Positions 1 to 10,689 of a stretch of DNA of 64,000 nt are shown here, in pieces; within the stretch, counting starts at the first letter, position 1, and the number at the start of each line of letters is the position of its first letter. The notes beneath the pieces were generated by a model that searched no databases, was not told the DNA's origin, and saw only the letters and a program-made list of their open reading frames with translations. Origin of the DNA: Papaver somniferum (lineage: Eukaryota; Streptophyta; Magnoliopsida; Ranunculales; Papaveraceae); assembly GCF_003573695.1 (NCBI RefSeq), contig NC_039367.1, positions 158,359,085-158,423,084 of the forward strand, written 5' to 3'. The translations under genes were made by a program, and so were the position numbers.

Positions 1-710
1 TAATACTTACATTCCCTCCTCTTCTTTTTAACTTCATTTCATTCTCAAGTTCAGATCCTAGAAGGACCTGCTCATGAATACTTCTTCCTTTCACATAAGA
101 TACTTGTTGAGGAGATATCAGCTTCTTCAATAATTCATTCATTCTGCTTGTAATTATTTTTGTGAGTATCTTGAAGATTACATTACTCAAACCTATTGGT
201 CTGAATTGATTAGAAGTCTTTAGAGCTTGTGTTTTAGGTAACAAGAATAAAGAGCTTGAATTCATGCCTTTGGGAATAAATTTCCTTCTCCAACAGAATT
301 GAATAGCTGCAACTAAATCCTTTTTTTATAATCTCCCAAAAACTTCTATAAAAGATACCTGAAAAGCCATCTGGACCAGGAGCACTCTCTGGATCCATCT
401 CAAAAACGATTTTCTTAATCTCTTCTTCTTCAGGTAGAACATCAAGCATTTGTTGATCCTCTTCATTGATAACTTTTGGAATTACTTCCAACAATTCATC
501 ATCTATTTCCACAGAGGAATACTCAAATTTCTTTTGAAAATGATTCACCAAGTGTTGAGCAATTAACTCTTGATTTGCAAGTACATTTCCATCATTATCT
601 TCTATCTCATTGATTGTATTCCTTGCAGTTCTAATCTTCATATTTGTATGGAAAGAACTTGTGTTTGTTGCTCTTTCTTTAATCCACTTAACTCTGGATA
701 TTTGCCTCAA
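1..710 (-). pseudogene. LINE-A reverse transcriptase fragment, N-terminal part
   Basis: Positions 234-710 on the minus strand translate to a 158-residue stretch ending with the plant LINE RT entry motif SAPGPDGFSGIFYRSFW. After a frameshift near an eight-T run (about 319-326) the same domain continues in another frame to position 1 with FIPKGMNSSSLFLLPKTQ, NQFRPIGLSNVIFKIL and SYVKGRSIHEQVLL. These are the early RT blocks that precede the catalytic FADD box, which would lie outside the window. In intact elements the enzyme copies LINE RNA at a nicked target. Here the frameshift and window truncation make it a non-functional remnant. Confidence 0.85.
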
Positions 711-1016
711 TAAAGTATTTTCTTGGACCTCTCCACTTGCATGTTCATTTTTAGCTTGAGCTAATTCATCGAGAGCATCTTCATCAAAGAATTATTATCA
801 GATATCACTGTTGTTGCTTTAACCCTTTCTTCTGCTTCTTTTATCTTTACTTGAACATTTCCAAAAACCTTCTAATTCCATTCATTTAGCTCTTTTTTAA
901 GTTCCTTCAACTTGTGTAAGAATTGAAAAGCAGGATCATCGGTAATTGTTTTCTCCCAACACTCAGAAACTACTTGCATACAATTAGGATGGCTTATCCA
1001 CATTTTCCTAAATTTC

Positions 1017-1877
1017 CTAGGTGTATTTTTTTTGATTTGGAATGCTTGCGCATCCACCCAGCAGAGGATCATGATCAGAAACAATTCTCATTCCAACCTT
1101 ATATCCCCAATCTCCATACAATTGTAGCCATTTCTGATTGAATAAAACTCTGTCTATATTACATAAAATCCTACTAGAACCTTGTTGGCAATTAGACCAA
1201 GAGAACTGAAGACCATTTTTTGGAGCATGAAGAAGTTCGCACTGATTTATACATTCATTGAAATCCAACATTGCAGTCCTATTAGGAAATCCACCACCAA
1301 CTTTCTCTTCTTGAGAAAGTACTGCATTGAAATCACCAAGAATCATCCATGGCTTGTTGAGATCACTTATTAGTAGCATTTCAGACCACAAAAACCTCCT
1401 TTGAACAACCTTAACATGAGCATGAACACCAGACACTAAAACATCACCAACACTAACTGTTATCATTTGAATAGAAACTGATATAACTTGTGGCTGTACA
1501 ATACATTTGTTCCAAAGCAACCAAATATTCCCTTTGTTACCTTGACAAGAGTAATGAATTACCATTTTTTCCATTCCGGGGAGATTTAATCTTTGACAGA
1601 AAGAACAACTACAACTAACTTTTAGTTCATCAACCCAAACTAAATAAGGACTAAATTTATTTACTTTGGTACCCCCTTTACGTGGATTCTTTCTAAAATT
1701 ATATTTATTATTCACTGCAGCTTGTTTAGTTACCTTGATTTGCTCAGGAGAAATTTTAGCAGTTGATGTACTAGCTGTTGAGATAACCACTTCCTTCTCC
1801 ACCACCTTGGCCCAAGAGGTTACTTGCACTGGTGTGTTCACTACTGTATCATTAATTCCATCAACAAATGGAATCAT
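1017..1877 (-). pseudogene. LINE-A ORF1 tail plus endonuclease fragment
   Basis: The 286-codon frame starts in Ser/Thr/Lys-rich sequence typical of the end of LINE ORF1. From about residue 120 it becomes apurinic-endonuclease-like: GNIWLLWN, WMILGDFNAVLSQEEK, LQFSWSN, NIDRVLFNQKW and VSDHDPLLG. GDFN and SDHDP are the usual catalytic-region motifs of LINE endonucleases. The upstream endonuclease motifs (AWN, LSET) are absent, so the two parts were joined by a deletion. The frame then shifts and continues as FRKMWISHPN below 1084. It sits directly 5' of the RT fragment of the same element. The start is arbitrary, since no intact gene remains. Confidence 0.8.
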
Positions 1878-1910
1878 ATTACTACTGCTTCTAGAGATGA
1901 AAAAATATTT

Positions 1911-1978
1911 GGTGTTGATACCACATTAGGAGATGAAACCACATTTGGTGTTGATACCACTTTTGGAGATGAAACTTC
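1911..1978. repeat. 36-bp tandem repeat, nearly two copies
   Basis: The unit GGTGTTGATACCAC begins at 1911 and again at 1947, with period 36 and a few substitutions. On the minus strand it lies in the ORF1-like tail of LINE-A and encodes a 12-residue repeat rich in Val, Ser, Thr and Pro (VVSTPNVVSSPN). Confidence 0.8.
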
Positions 1979-2017
1979 TTTGATTATTTCTGCAGGTACT
2001 TCTACACCAAAGGGCCA

Positions 2018-2071
2018 TACCCCCTCTTCAAGACATATCTTATGTCTTATAAGCTAAGTGAAGAGGGGGTA
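2018..2071. repeat. Foldback with nested hairpin at the LINE-A break
   Basis: TACCCCCTCTTCA (2018-2030) is matched exactly by its reverse complement at 2059-2071. Inside it, AGACATA (2031-2037) pairs with TATGTCT (2041-2047). GGCC lies just outside both arms. The left arm is still readable as LINE-A ORF1 on the minus strand, so the right arm looks like an inverted copy of the element's end. It could have arisen by snap-back or twin-priming at the 5' junction. Confidence 0.7.
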
Positions 2072-2499
2072 TTAGGCCTGCATTGGCATATGCGTAAGTT
2101 CAAGGAATGTCTTATGCCTGGACAAGACTCGGAAGGCCAGTGATGCATGTAAGGTGCATCGTCCATAGCATACAAGGTTTTAAACCCTTTACAGAACAAG
2201 GGTAACTTGGAACGGTGTAAAAGGTAAGTTAGCTGCATCATGCTCCACGAGCATGCTTTTAAGGGGAAATGGACGTGCATTTTCCTAACTTTACGACCCA
2301 GATTATAGCATCATCATGGTGCATCGGAGAAGTTATGACCTGCGCGCCTTGGCTCCATAAGAGTAATTTTTCGGTCCGTCACAAATGATGTAATTATAAG
2401 GGGGTAGATTTTGGACCATGGGATAATTTATCATTGAGCAATGTAGATTACTCCAAGTGACCAAGTCTATGTTGCTGGAAATATAAACTTGGGCGTGCT

Positions 2500-3110
2500 G
2501 AGAAATATTTGTGTTACTTCCTACACACTTGATTCTCTTGGATCTAACAAACTGATTATCTTGATAAACTTAATTAAGAATTATGAAAATATCTAACAAA
2601 CTATCTAGTAGTATTCAGTTGCTCAGATAGATCTTGTTCACTGAGATTGATTATTTCGATAATCGTTGACTAAAGGAGATTATATTGAATAAATGAAAGA
2701 TCCTTGACTCTACTTTATCACTTATCTTAAAATTGATTTGGGTGATCGATAAATGAGTTATACGGTGAACAAAATTTTATTCATTTGTTGTTCGGGTTAT
2801 AATCCGAATGAGTTGAAAGAGGATTAACGAAGGAGTGTTTACTTAGTTTAACCTATATGAGTTGTTGTGGTAGTCAATTCGTATAGCAGCTTAATTCCGA
2901 GAGTATCAGGGGTTTTTTATTCCAAGAATCTTAATTGTGTCTATGTTATTTGCTTTACTTCTCTACATTATAATTGTTGTTATAGTTATATTAAAGTAAA
3001 AATACTTGTAATTTAGTCTACTTGGTGACGATCCCATTGTTAGTTAGTTTTGAACACTGCTGACTATTTACCATGTACACTGTGTTCAAATAATCTTTTA
3101 GACGTTTTTG
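2500..3110 (+). repeat. Possible old Copia LTR remnant
   Basis: No gene is visible. The order of short motifs resembles the distal part of the element C LTR (37668-38110 and 55890-56372). Both show a GGTAGT/GTAGTAGG block, then TAGCAGCTTAAT, an A/GGGGTTTTT run and TGTCT.TGTTATTT. The match is patchy and judged by eye, so this is a weak call. The stretch 2072-2499 before it holds no gene I can see. Confidence 0.3.
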
Positions 3111-4280
3111 TTTTGATAAGGTTATACAAGGTATGTATGCATAGGTTTATATTTAAAAGATTGTGACGTACTCATATACCCTCATCTTGTCAGATTCATA
3201 CTTCCAGAATCCTTCCAAAATGTTTTGGCCTTGAAGGTCCTGTACAATCACACATTCCTTACACCTTAGGGAAAGCCCTACCTCTATGATACAACGTGCT
3301 TTTGAGGAAATAAATTTATATTTGATTTTATGTCTATCTAAGAAACACGATTACGAAAGAATCAAATATGATAACATGACATGACAGATGTTAAAATGTT
3401 GCATATTAAACGTAAATTTAATGTATCGTATCTTATTCTTTATCATATTTCAATAGGATAAATTCATCAGGAAAAGTATTGGATGTGATATATAACCACC
3501 TAATGAATGTACCAAGTCCAAAAAAGGAAATCGAATTACAGCATTACGATTTTAAGTAACTAATTTATATCAAGAATCATAGTTTTCTTTCTGGATTCTT
3601 GCCATTGAATTCATTAGATCATTGTTGATTTCAGTTATTTATACTCGGTATAACTTCACAGCCTAATTTTTTGACTGCCTGTTACTAGTTTCTGTGTTTC
3701 TTCCTCTCTAGATATCAACCTGGTATGAAACTTTTTTATATCATGTTTCCATGAATACTTGTTTTGTTGATTTGCTTTTCTTTTGTCTGACTTCTATAGT
3801 TGGGCATTGTTAGTATATTCCTTTCGTTCTACAAAGAATGATATTTTCACTTTCATCTTTCTCACCCAATAACAGAGAGTATTTTTCTTACATATCCTCG
3901 TTGTCTCTTCTTTCTCTATTTTCTGAAAAATCGTGCAAATAATGAGTGAAAATATCACCCTTAAATGAATTGAGAGGGAAGGATTATCTTTTGAGCTTCT
4001 TGAATCATTTTTTTATAGGCAAAAGGATATGTATCCTTAACAATTATTCTCCCCCTCCCTATGGAAGTAAGACCTTTTTATATTAGATTTATCTCAGGAA
4101 AATTGATATGTAGACTATTTTCCTAAACCACTAACAACTATTATTGTTAAAAATTTTTTTGAGAAAAATAGAAAATTTTGGTGGTCATGTTTATACTCGC
4201 TATGAAAGTCATTTGAAAAAATTTCTAACAAGATAATATTTACCAAAACCGGTTTCTTAATTTGTGAGATTTGTGGATTC
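3111..4280. other. AT-rich intergenic region, no gene seen
   Basis: Only short, unrelated reading frames and homopolymer runs occur. It ends at the TATA box of the gene at 4581, so its last few hundred bases probably include that gene's upstream region. I see no repeat boundary or domain here. Confidence 0.6.
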
Positions 4281-4290
4281 GAAATTCTAA

Positions 4291-4297
4291 TATATAA
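4291..4297 (+). promoter_or_regulatory. TATA box of the 4581 gene
   Basis: TATATAAGG at 4291-4299 is a good plant TATA element. A CT-rich stretch (ACTACTCTCTCTCG) follows about 35 bases later, as at many plant transcription starts. About 290 bases separate it from the ATG. TTTTTATGTAG ending near 4565 looks like a splice acceptor, so an intron in the 5' UTR is possible, but I could not identify its donor. Confidence 0.5.
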
Positions 4298-4580
4298 GGA
4301 CAGAAATATGGAATAAAAAAACCAAAAACTACTCTCTCTCGTATTTTCCTTTAAATTTGTGCAAATGCCGAAAGTCTCAATTTTAAGGAGCAGAGGGATA
4401 TTTCTCTAAGCATTCTTTGTGTTTCTCTTTGCTTACTTTGTTTGCTTAAAATTTGTCCAAAAAACGAAATTATGGCCCTTTACCATTGGTTTTTTATATA
4501 TTATTTTTTTTATTTTAGCCTTATTTATGATTATACTAAACGACAAATATTTTGTTTTTATGTAGCTCAAAAGATTCAAA

Positions 4581-5452
4581 ATGGCACATCAACCTACGGG
4601 CATATACCTTGGGTATTCTCCAATTCATCTGATGGGATATTTCAAGGATGTCCGTGCCTCTATCAGCGCAAGAAATTTCCAAGTGCAAAATATTGAGCAG
4701 CCTCATCTGCAACAAAGAGCTGCTGAGACATTACTGGCAGAAGCCGTGCATAGATATGAAGATCATGTCTACGGGATATCCAGGGTTATGATGTCTAAAG
4801 ATGAAGTGATTCTTAAACTACAACAAGAAAATATTGAGCTGCACCAAAAAAATTATGAGTTACAACAAGAAAATCTTGAGGTGCACCAAAAAAATTATGA
4901 GTTACAACAACAATTGAGTTCCGTGATGAATGGAGGAGGTACACCACCGCCGGTAGATGCAACACCATCACCACCGCAGGAAGAACTTCCACCACCGGTA
5001 ATTAATGCCACCGTAAGTTCTGTGATGAATGGAGGAGCTACACTACCCTTGGTAGCCGCAACACCATCACCACCTCAGGAAGATCTTTCATCACCTGAAG
5101 TTAATGTTATCGTAAGTTCATTCATTCCATTTCATAACCATTTAATTCTTTCCATAAAAACCATAATTATGTCATTGATGTTTCACGTCAAGATTTATTA
5201 TCATTATTACAAACTCTCACTCTTTTGTAGGGATATGATTCATCAGATGATGATTCATATGAATATGATTCATCAGATGATGATTCATCCGATGATGATT
5301 CATCAGATGATGATTCCACCGATGATGATTCCACCACCGATGATGATTCATATGAATATGCTGGTCCACCGTACTCATCTTATCCAGCTTATTATTCTTG
5401 TCCAAAAGAAGGATCTAGGTATGAAAACCATACTCAGTTCATCAAAAATTAG
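4581..5452 (+). CDS. Two-exon gene: coiled-coil, Pro-rich, Asp/Ser-rich protein of unknown function
   Basis: I do not recognise the family. Exon 1 is 4581-5111 (177 codons); a GTAAGT...TTTGTAG intron spans 5112-5230; exon 2 is 5231-5452 and ends in TAG. Both junctions are phase 0, giving about 250 residues. Unspliced reading changes into unrelated Met/Ile-rich sequence, while splicing restores a coherent acidic tract, which supports the intron. Residues 1-60 are mixed sequence. Residues 70-113 form a Gln/Leu/Glu-rich coiled coil with a 14-residue repeat (ELHQKNYELQQEN). Two 33-residue Pro-rich repeats follow, containing SSVMNGG and ATPSPPQE. The tail has repeated DSSDDD units and ends in a Tyr/Pro-rich segment. 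There is no signal peptide or membrane segment. A TATA box lies upstream and transposons lie on both sides. It could be a lineage-specific host gene or a captured fragment. Confidence 0.55.
4917..5114 (+). repeat. 99-bp exonic tandem duplication carrying the splice donor
   Basis: Two copies, 4917-5015 and 5016-5114, each starting AGTTC.GTGATGAATGGAGG-like (the second donor is followed by AGTTCATTC). Each copy ends in GTAAGTTC, so the 5' splice site was duplicated with it. The first donor at 5013 is phase 0, the same as the one at 5112. Using it would skip 33 codons and keep frame. Confidence 0.75.
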
Positions 5453-6700
5453 TGTTAAATGTTTAGTAGGTTTTGTTGGGTTTTTGATGACATCGTACTT
5501 TTTGATAACTGGCACCAGCACTGGCACCGACGCAACTACGCTAGGGTATGGGCTTGGTTTTGACCTTCCGTATCCTGTATTTCCTTGAGAAGATCCGAAA
5601 ATGTCGATCATAAGCACCAAAAATCAAAATAAGCAGGAGCCGAAGAACGCACTCACACCATGAAGTTAATGGTTTATATTTGCTTTTATCGGCATCTCTC
5701 TTTTATTTGTCGTATCTTGAAGGCAATTTTCGAAAGGAAATAATGAAACTCTTTGTTTATGGGTTTTGAATAATATTGCATCACTATATTGCAACTTTCA
5801 GTTCTTATGCACGTCGATGATGTTTAGTTTAAAACTTTAGCGTTGGCAAAACGCACACACCAAATAACTGATAATATATAGCATTGCTAAAGTGAGCACA
5901 GTCTGCCAGTGTCTCTAATAAGCACGCGCCAATTAAATTTTGCTTGACCTTCTGCCTAGCATTTTACGACGTGCCTCATGGCAGGGCTATATTATATAGC
6001 CTATATATAAAAAGTGCCTCATGGCTCGGTGCACATTAAATGTGTCATGTCCTCAAATTTAATGTGGCCACCAAGGTGAGGGGGCAAATTTAATGTGCTC
6101 CAGGACATATTTAGCAAATGCCTAATTACACTACCGAATCTGTCATTTGCCTTCTTCCAAGTTCCAACAAGGTTGGATTCTATGATATTATATCTCACAC
6201 CTAATGTCATTAATGCCTTCTTCCAAGTTCCAACAAGGTTGGATTCTATGAAATTATATCTCACACCTAATGTCACCTAATGCCATTCTGTGAAATTAAA
6301 CATTAAATGAGGTATATTAGGCATTGGCCAAACCCTCTAATCCGAAAAAATTGTCCTCCACTCCATTTGACTCGGTTTCAAAATTATGTCCGACTTCTGT
6401 AGTCAGATATTTCTAATTAACTGTCTAACAATACCCTTAAATGTTATATACTTATAAATCATTTTTAATGGGATCCAATCTAAAATATTAAATTTTTTTG
6501 TATAATTAAGGAAGCAAATATATTTTTTATTCCTTGTAAGAGAATATATATTTATATTCCTAATTAAATTCCTTATAAAGTTTATACTCTATAAATTCGA
6601 TATCTCTTAATTTTCTTTTTATATTTCGTATTTATAATCCTTCTAACAATTTAAGATAGTTTTTATTGCTAGCATTTTTACTAAAATAAAATAGGTAAAT
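5453..6700. other. Non-coding region downstream of the 4581 gene
   Basis: No gene is seen. It includes a 17-base hairpin GGCTATAT-T-ATATAGCC at 5985-6001, the direct repeat GTGCCTCATGGC at about 5971 and 6016, and the 66-bp tandem repeat annotated separately. From about 6400 it is AT-rich with homopolymer runs. Confidence 0.6.
6149..6275. repeat. 66-bp tandem repeat, two copies
   Basis: GCCTTCTTCCAAGTTCCAAC starts at 6149 and again at 6215. The copies are nearly identical up to CACACCTAATGTCA. The short minus-strand frame across it merely reads the repeat twice (GVRYN.IESNLVGTWKKA) and is not taken as a gene. Confidence 0.85.
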
Positions 6701-8005
6701 AACTAAGGGTAATCAAGTAAAATACTACGGTCTCATTAATATATTGACAAAGTCAAAGCAGTTTTTTTGACAAAATCAAAGCGAACAGTCTTTTTGAAAC
6801 GGAGTACAATATTAATATCAAATTTAATGTCATCAAATTTGGTAAATTCAAACTCATTTACGGGTAAATGCTAATTTTTTTAGGAAAGGAATCTAAACGA
6901 AGTTCGTGGGTGTCCGACTGGTTTAGACCTTCCCCAATAAACCTAAGATATTCTCATGAGATATAATTTCCATATAAGGTTATAGATTTCCTAAAAGGGG
7001 AGTAATAAATTAGGAATACCATTTCTCTCATTTTCTCTAATTTTTCTTTTTTAAAGTTTTAATCAATAGTTAATCAAGTAACTAAGAGCATCTCCAACGG
7101 TGGGTGCTAAAAATCCTATGTGGAGTTTTTATTTAGGTTCTTATTTATGGAGTTTTATATATGTGAGAAAAATAACAATGTTTTGTTCATGAACCATCTC
7201 CAATGGCGAGGGTTATCTTTTCTCTACTTGGTTTAGAAAAATTTATTTGAAAATAATAATAAAAAAATATGTTAAAACGATGACATGGAGGTCATTCTCA
7301 AGGTCTAAATAAGACCTTCTTATTTATTTTCACACCCTTCCTATTTTGTAGGATCTTCTATTGGAGATGGATTTATGGTAAATGGGGGTGTAAAATCCTA
7401 TGCCTCATAAAACACTTCACCCTCTATTGGAGATGCTCTAAGGGTTTTAATTAAAGTTTTTAAAAACATATTTGGGATTGTTTTGATGTCTTTTGACATT
7501 TTTATTATGATAAAGTAACTAAGGGTAATTGAATAAATACTACGGCCTCCTTAATATTTTGACAAAGTCAAAGCAGTCAGTCTTTTTTAAAAGGAGTATC
7601 TTAAATTAAAAATTAATTTTATTCAGTGTGATCAAATTTAGAAAATTCAAACTCATTTATGGGAAAGATATTGCGATCACTTTTTAGGAAAGCAACCCAA
7701 ATGAAGGCCGGTTTAGAGCTTCTCCAATAGAACTAAGATATTATCATGAGATATAATTTCCATATAAGGTCATAATTTTTTAAATAAAAGGGAGTAAAAG
7801 TTAGGATTTCCATTTCTCTTGTTCTCTCTGACTTTCTCTCTCCAAAAGAAAAAAAAAATCCCTAGCCTCCATCACCCTCTTGCTCATATTTGGTTCTTTT
7901 GGAACATATCTGAGCAAGATATTTTTTTTTATTTAAAAGTTTTAATCAATAGTTAATTAAATAAAACATGTTTTCTATTATTTTGAAGTCTTTTGACATA
8001 TTTTT
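6701..8005. repeat. ~460-bp tandem segmental duplication, one copy interrupted by a MITE
   Basis: AACTAAGGGTAAT...ACTACGG begins at 6701 and again at 7517. Both copies then share GACAAAGTCAAAGCAG, AAATTCAAACTCATTTA, GAGATATAATTTCCATATAAGG, TTTTAATCAATAGTTAAT and TCTTTTGACAT in that order. Removing the MITE gives a unit of about 460 bp. Copy 2 has its own insertion near 7835-7920. The divergence seen by eye suggests an old duplication. No gene lies inside. Confidence 0.7.
7086..7438. mobile_element. Tourist-like (PIF/Harbinger-type) MITE
   Basis: The terminal inverted repeat GAGCATCTCCAA (7086-7097) matches TTGGAGATGCTC (7427-7438). It is flanked by TAA at 7083-7085 and 7439-7441, the 3-bp target duplication typical of PIF/Harbinger elements. 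An inner inverted repeat, CCATCTCCAATGG (7194-7206) against CTATTGGAGATGG (7358-7370), repeats the end motif. There is no coding capacity, so any movement would need a transposase in trans. The matching site in the second duplication copy (near 7951-7967) is empty. Confidence 0.8.
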
Positions 8006-8989
8006 TCGTTATTTCGGACTATGTTCTTCGCTATTTGGGGCGATTGTTTTCTCGATTTGGGGACGATTTTTCTTCAAATCTTCATGGCTGAATCGTGGCT
8101 TGCTATTCTCCATTCAAAAACATCAATCATTCAACACGGTATCCCGTTGAATCTATTCTTAATATAAGAGTTTTAGGGCATCCGGATTCGTCTGGGTATA
8201 CAAGAATGCGGGCAAAGTACTCCTTTCTTTTAGGTATAGAGATGAGAAAGAGGATGTCCTCATAAAATTACATGCCATCCTTACATTAAATGGTGAATAT
8301 GATTTTAAATAAAAATGTGTCTTCTTCCTATTTTACTCAACACTTTATTGTTTAAAATACAACCATTGGAGATAAAAATTCCCCATAAGGATCTCATTAA
8401 ATCTAGTTCCTCGCGAACGCCCATATCTCTTTAATCAAAAACTTTGTCGTTGAAATCCTGATAGCCGTCAGTATCATCTTGCTTAGGTTTGGTTGGTGTC
8501 GAGCAAATTTGAGTAGGATTTTTTTGAAAAGTTTTCTTTTGACATATATCGATACAATTTTGATGATTTACCCTTCAGTCTTATTCTTTCTTCCTTTAGT
8601 GGTAATTCGTTCAATCTTTTATGGATAGTTTTTGGCTTGCTATTTTAGATTCAAGCATATCGCCATCAGTACGTATCTCTTTAAGTTCATCATCTTCAAT
8701 AAAAATGTCGGACTTAGGTCATCCGATTTTTTCGTTCATATATACAAGAATAAGTAATAATCAATATTTTGTAAAGAGGACAAATATTCAAAATGGTATG
8801 AAATGATTCCCGAGATAATACTAACAATTCTATCTCCTTACTGTACAAAAATGGATAACTTTGAGAGATTAGGTGTTGGGCCAGTTGGAGTTTCTTTTGG
8901 CTTTGAAAAATAACACACAAACAGAAAGACTAGACACTAGGTGTTTGTTTAGTTGTCCCTTGTCACATTTATGCAATTTTCTTTACAAC
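8006..8989. other. Non-coding region between the duplication and the TRIM
   Basis: I see no gene. Similar phrases recur about 530 bases apart (TGGCTTGCTATT..., GG.CATCCG, ATATACAAGAAT near 8095-8205 and 8630-8755), so it may hold another diverged duplication. Confidence 0.45.
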
Positions 8990-8994
8990 ATATG

Positions 8995-9672
8995 TGTTAA
9001 AAGCTGCGGGCATTCAACTCAAAACCAATTGGCAATAAATACAGCGTCCCTTACACATTATATTTAAGTTAATTAAGGGATATTAGCAATGTGGGACAAT
9101 TGTCCTTCCACACGTCTCCTCATGTGTAAAGCCAGTAACTCGGCCTAACATATGGACCTACGTACGTAAAATGACCAAAGTCGGGTCATGGGTGCACAAG
9201 TGACGCATCGGTCATGGTAAATAATAATGGCCAAAATCGGGCCTACATCCCGCGTACAGGCCTAGCTCTGATACCATGTTAAAGTCTGCGGGCATCTAAC
9301 TCAAAACCAATTGCCAATGAGTGGAGAGACCCTAAGGATTATAAACCGCAGGATCTTAGATATCCCAAATAATGTGGGACTAATAATAATCTCAACACGC
9401 CCCCTCACGTGTAGCCTCATTGGGTCTAACATGCGGAAAATAAATCGGTTGACGCGGAGTAAAGGTGCGGTCAAATGACTCGACACAAATAGCCTGCTCT
9501 GATACCATGTTAAAATCTGCGGGTATCCAACTAAAAATCAATTGGCAATGAGTAGAGCGGCCCTAGTATATTATATTTTAGTTAATTAAGGAAATGAGTG
9601 GACCTGCTCTTCCATATTATATTTAAGTTAATTAAGGGAATATTAGCAATGTGGGACAATTTTCCTTCCATG
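8995..9672 (-). mobile_element. TRIM retrotransposon with three LTRs
   Basis: Three related LTRs lie at 8995-9112, 9277-9397 and 9508-9672, with short non-coding spacers between them. Immediately before the second and third LTR is GCTCTGATACCA (9265-9276, 9496-9507), the reverse complement of the initiator-Met primer-binding site, so the element reads on the minus strand. CGCCCCCTCACGTG at 9398 is the reverse complement of a polypurine tract. ATATG occurs at 8990-8994 and 9673-9677, an exact 5-bp TSD around the whole unit. The third LTR is longer because of an internal duplication, and its last two bases read TG where CA is expected. No protein is encoded; movement would rely on another element's enzymes. 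Confidence 0.85.
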
Positions 9673-9677
9673 ATATG

Positions 9678-10689
9678 AAACCAAGGAAAATTTATGCACT
9701 AGTCTTCATTTAACTTATCCAATGAAAAACTTATGCAGTCTCAATAACCAGGGGGTTAGATTGTCCACTACATCGAAACAAATAAACTTTAATACTCTTT
9801 TTTTTTTTTAATTAGCTCAAATTTTTTCTTCATCTCTTAACCAGAGATTCTAGGTTCACTTAACGAAAGAACCGTGGAATGCACAGCAAGAGGATGAATG
9901 TCCCCAATTTAGCGTTATGTGCATTAAGATAGGGGTGGGTACGAGTGGGTCCACCACCCACTCTCACACGGTGAATCACTTGGTGAAAATCTTCGGTGTC
10001 TTAACACCTAACCGCTTCATTAGCCATAACTCCGTATGGAACTGCCTTCGAGTGGAGTATTGGTAGGTCATCTAACTCTTATATAGTATTTTGGGGTCTA
10101 ACTAAAACTTTGTTTTTTATGCAGATTAGAAGAATGCAACATCAGTTGAGAGGCACCATTGCGGTTTTGAGCATATCTGCCAGATGGGTTACTAGCTCAA
10201 CCATCAAACCTATGCCAACTACCAAAATGCAACTTCCCAACCAAAACCATCAGCCACCACATAATCTTTCCCTCAATTTCTACCTCCACCACCCATTTTG
10301 CAATTTCATTACCATTATTACACTTGGCAGTTTGTACCAGCATACCTATGTTGATCTAAAAAAAGACAAACACATTAATGATCTAACCCAAAAATTCGCC
10401 ATGCTTACGTACCAATCTCTTATATCCCAAGAAAGCTTACATTGGATCATTGGACTTGTATTTACTTGGTTCTCTTATCATAAAACTCACGTGAATACAT
10501 ACATCTCCACACTGATAAAGTATGTGAACAAAAGTGACATCTCGTATGACAAACCATGTCCCCAACACAGTCATAGCAGTGTAACAACAACTACTTTACA
10601 CCAAATTTCTCCTGAAAGTTTTTCAAATTTTATTCAACAGTCTTCTCATTAACTTTTTACGGTTCAAAAACATAAACAAATAAAACCCT
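9678..10689. other. Unassigned region 5' of LINE-B ORF1
   Basis: Contains AT-rich DNA and a 180-codon frame at 10110-10652 that shows no domain I recognise. The 5' end of LINE-B probably lies in this stretch, but I found no copy of the sequence that follows the LINE tail (GTTAGAAGGTTAAAG), so the boundary is open. Confidence 0.4.

Larger units (their letters stand above)
1..2017 (-). mobile_element. LINE-A: 5'-truncated L1-type non-LTR retrotransposon
   Basis: Reading on the minus strand from 2017 down to the window edge gives, in order, an ORF1-like tail, an endonuclease fragment, a linker (with RKFRKMWISHP) and the start of reverse transcriptase (PGPDGF, then FRPIGLSNVIFKIL). This is the ORF2 order of plant L1 elements. 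The reading frame breaks several times, for example near 320 at a T run and near 1050-1080, so the copy is dead. The first part of the endonuclease, where the AWN and SET motifs should lie, is missing: ORF1-tail sequence runs straight into mid-endonuclease. The 3' part of RT and the poly(A) lie beyond position 1. The break at 2017 abuts a foldback. Family assignment is firm; the outer limit is approximate. Confidence 0.85.

Noticed and set aside
5217..5405. His/Asn/Met-rich minus-strand frame (HHRWNHH... pattern)
   Set aside because: It is the antisense of the GATGATGATTC repeat in exon 2 of the plus-strand gene.
9265..9276. GCTCTGATACCA as possible tRNA gene end
   Set aside because: Only the primer-complementary 12 bases are present, next to LTRs; no cloverleaf can be formed around them.
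10110..10652. 180-codon plus-strand frame preceded by an acceptor-like TTTTTATGCAG
   Set aside because: No domain, repeat or homologous copy seen; composition is ordinary for this AT-rich region. Left as unassigned sequence before LINE-B ORF1.
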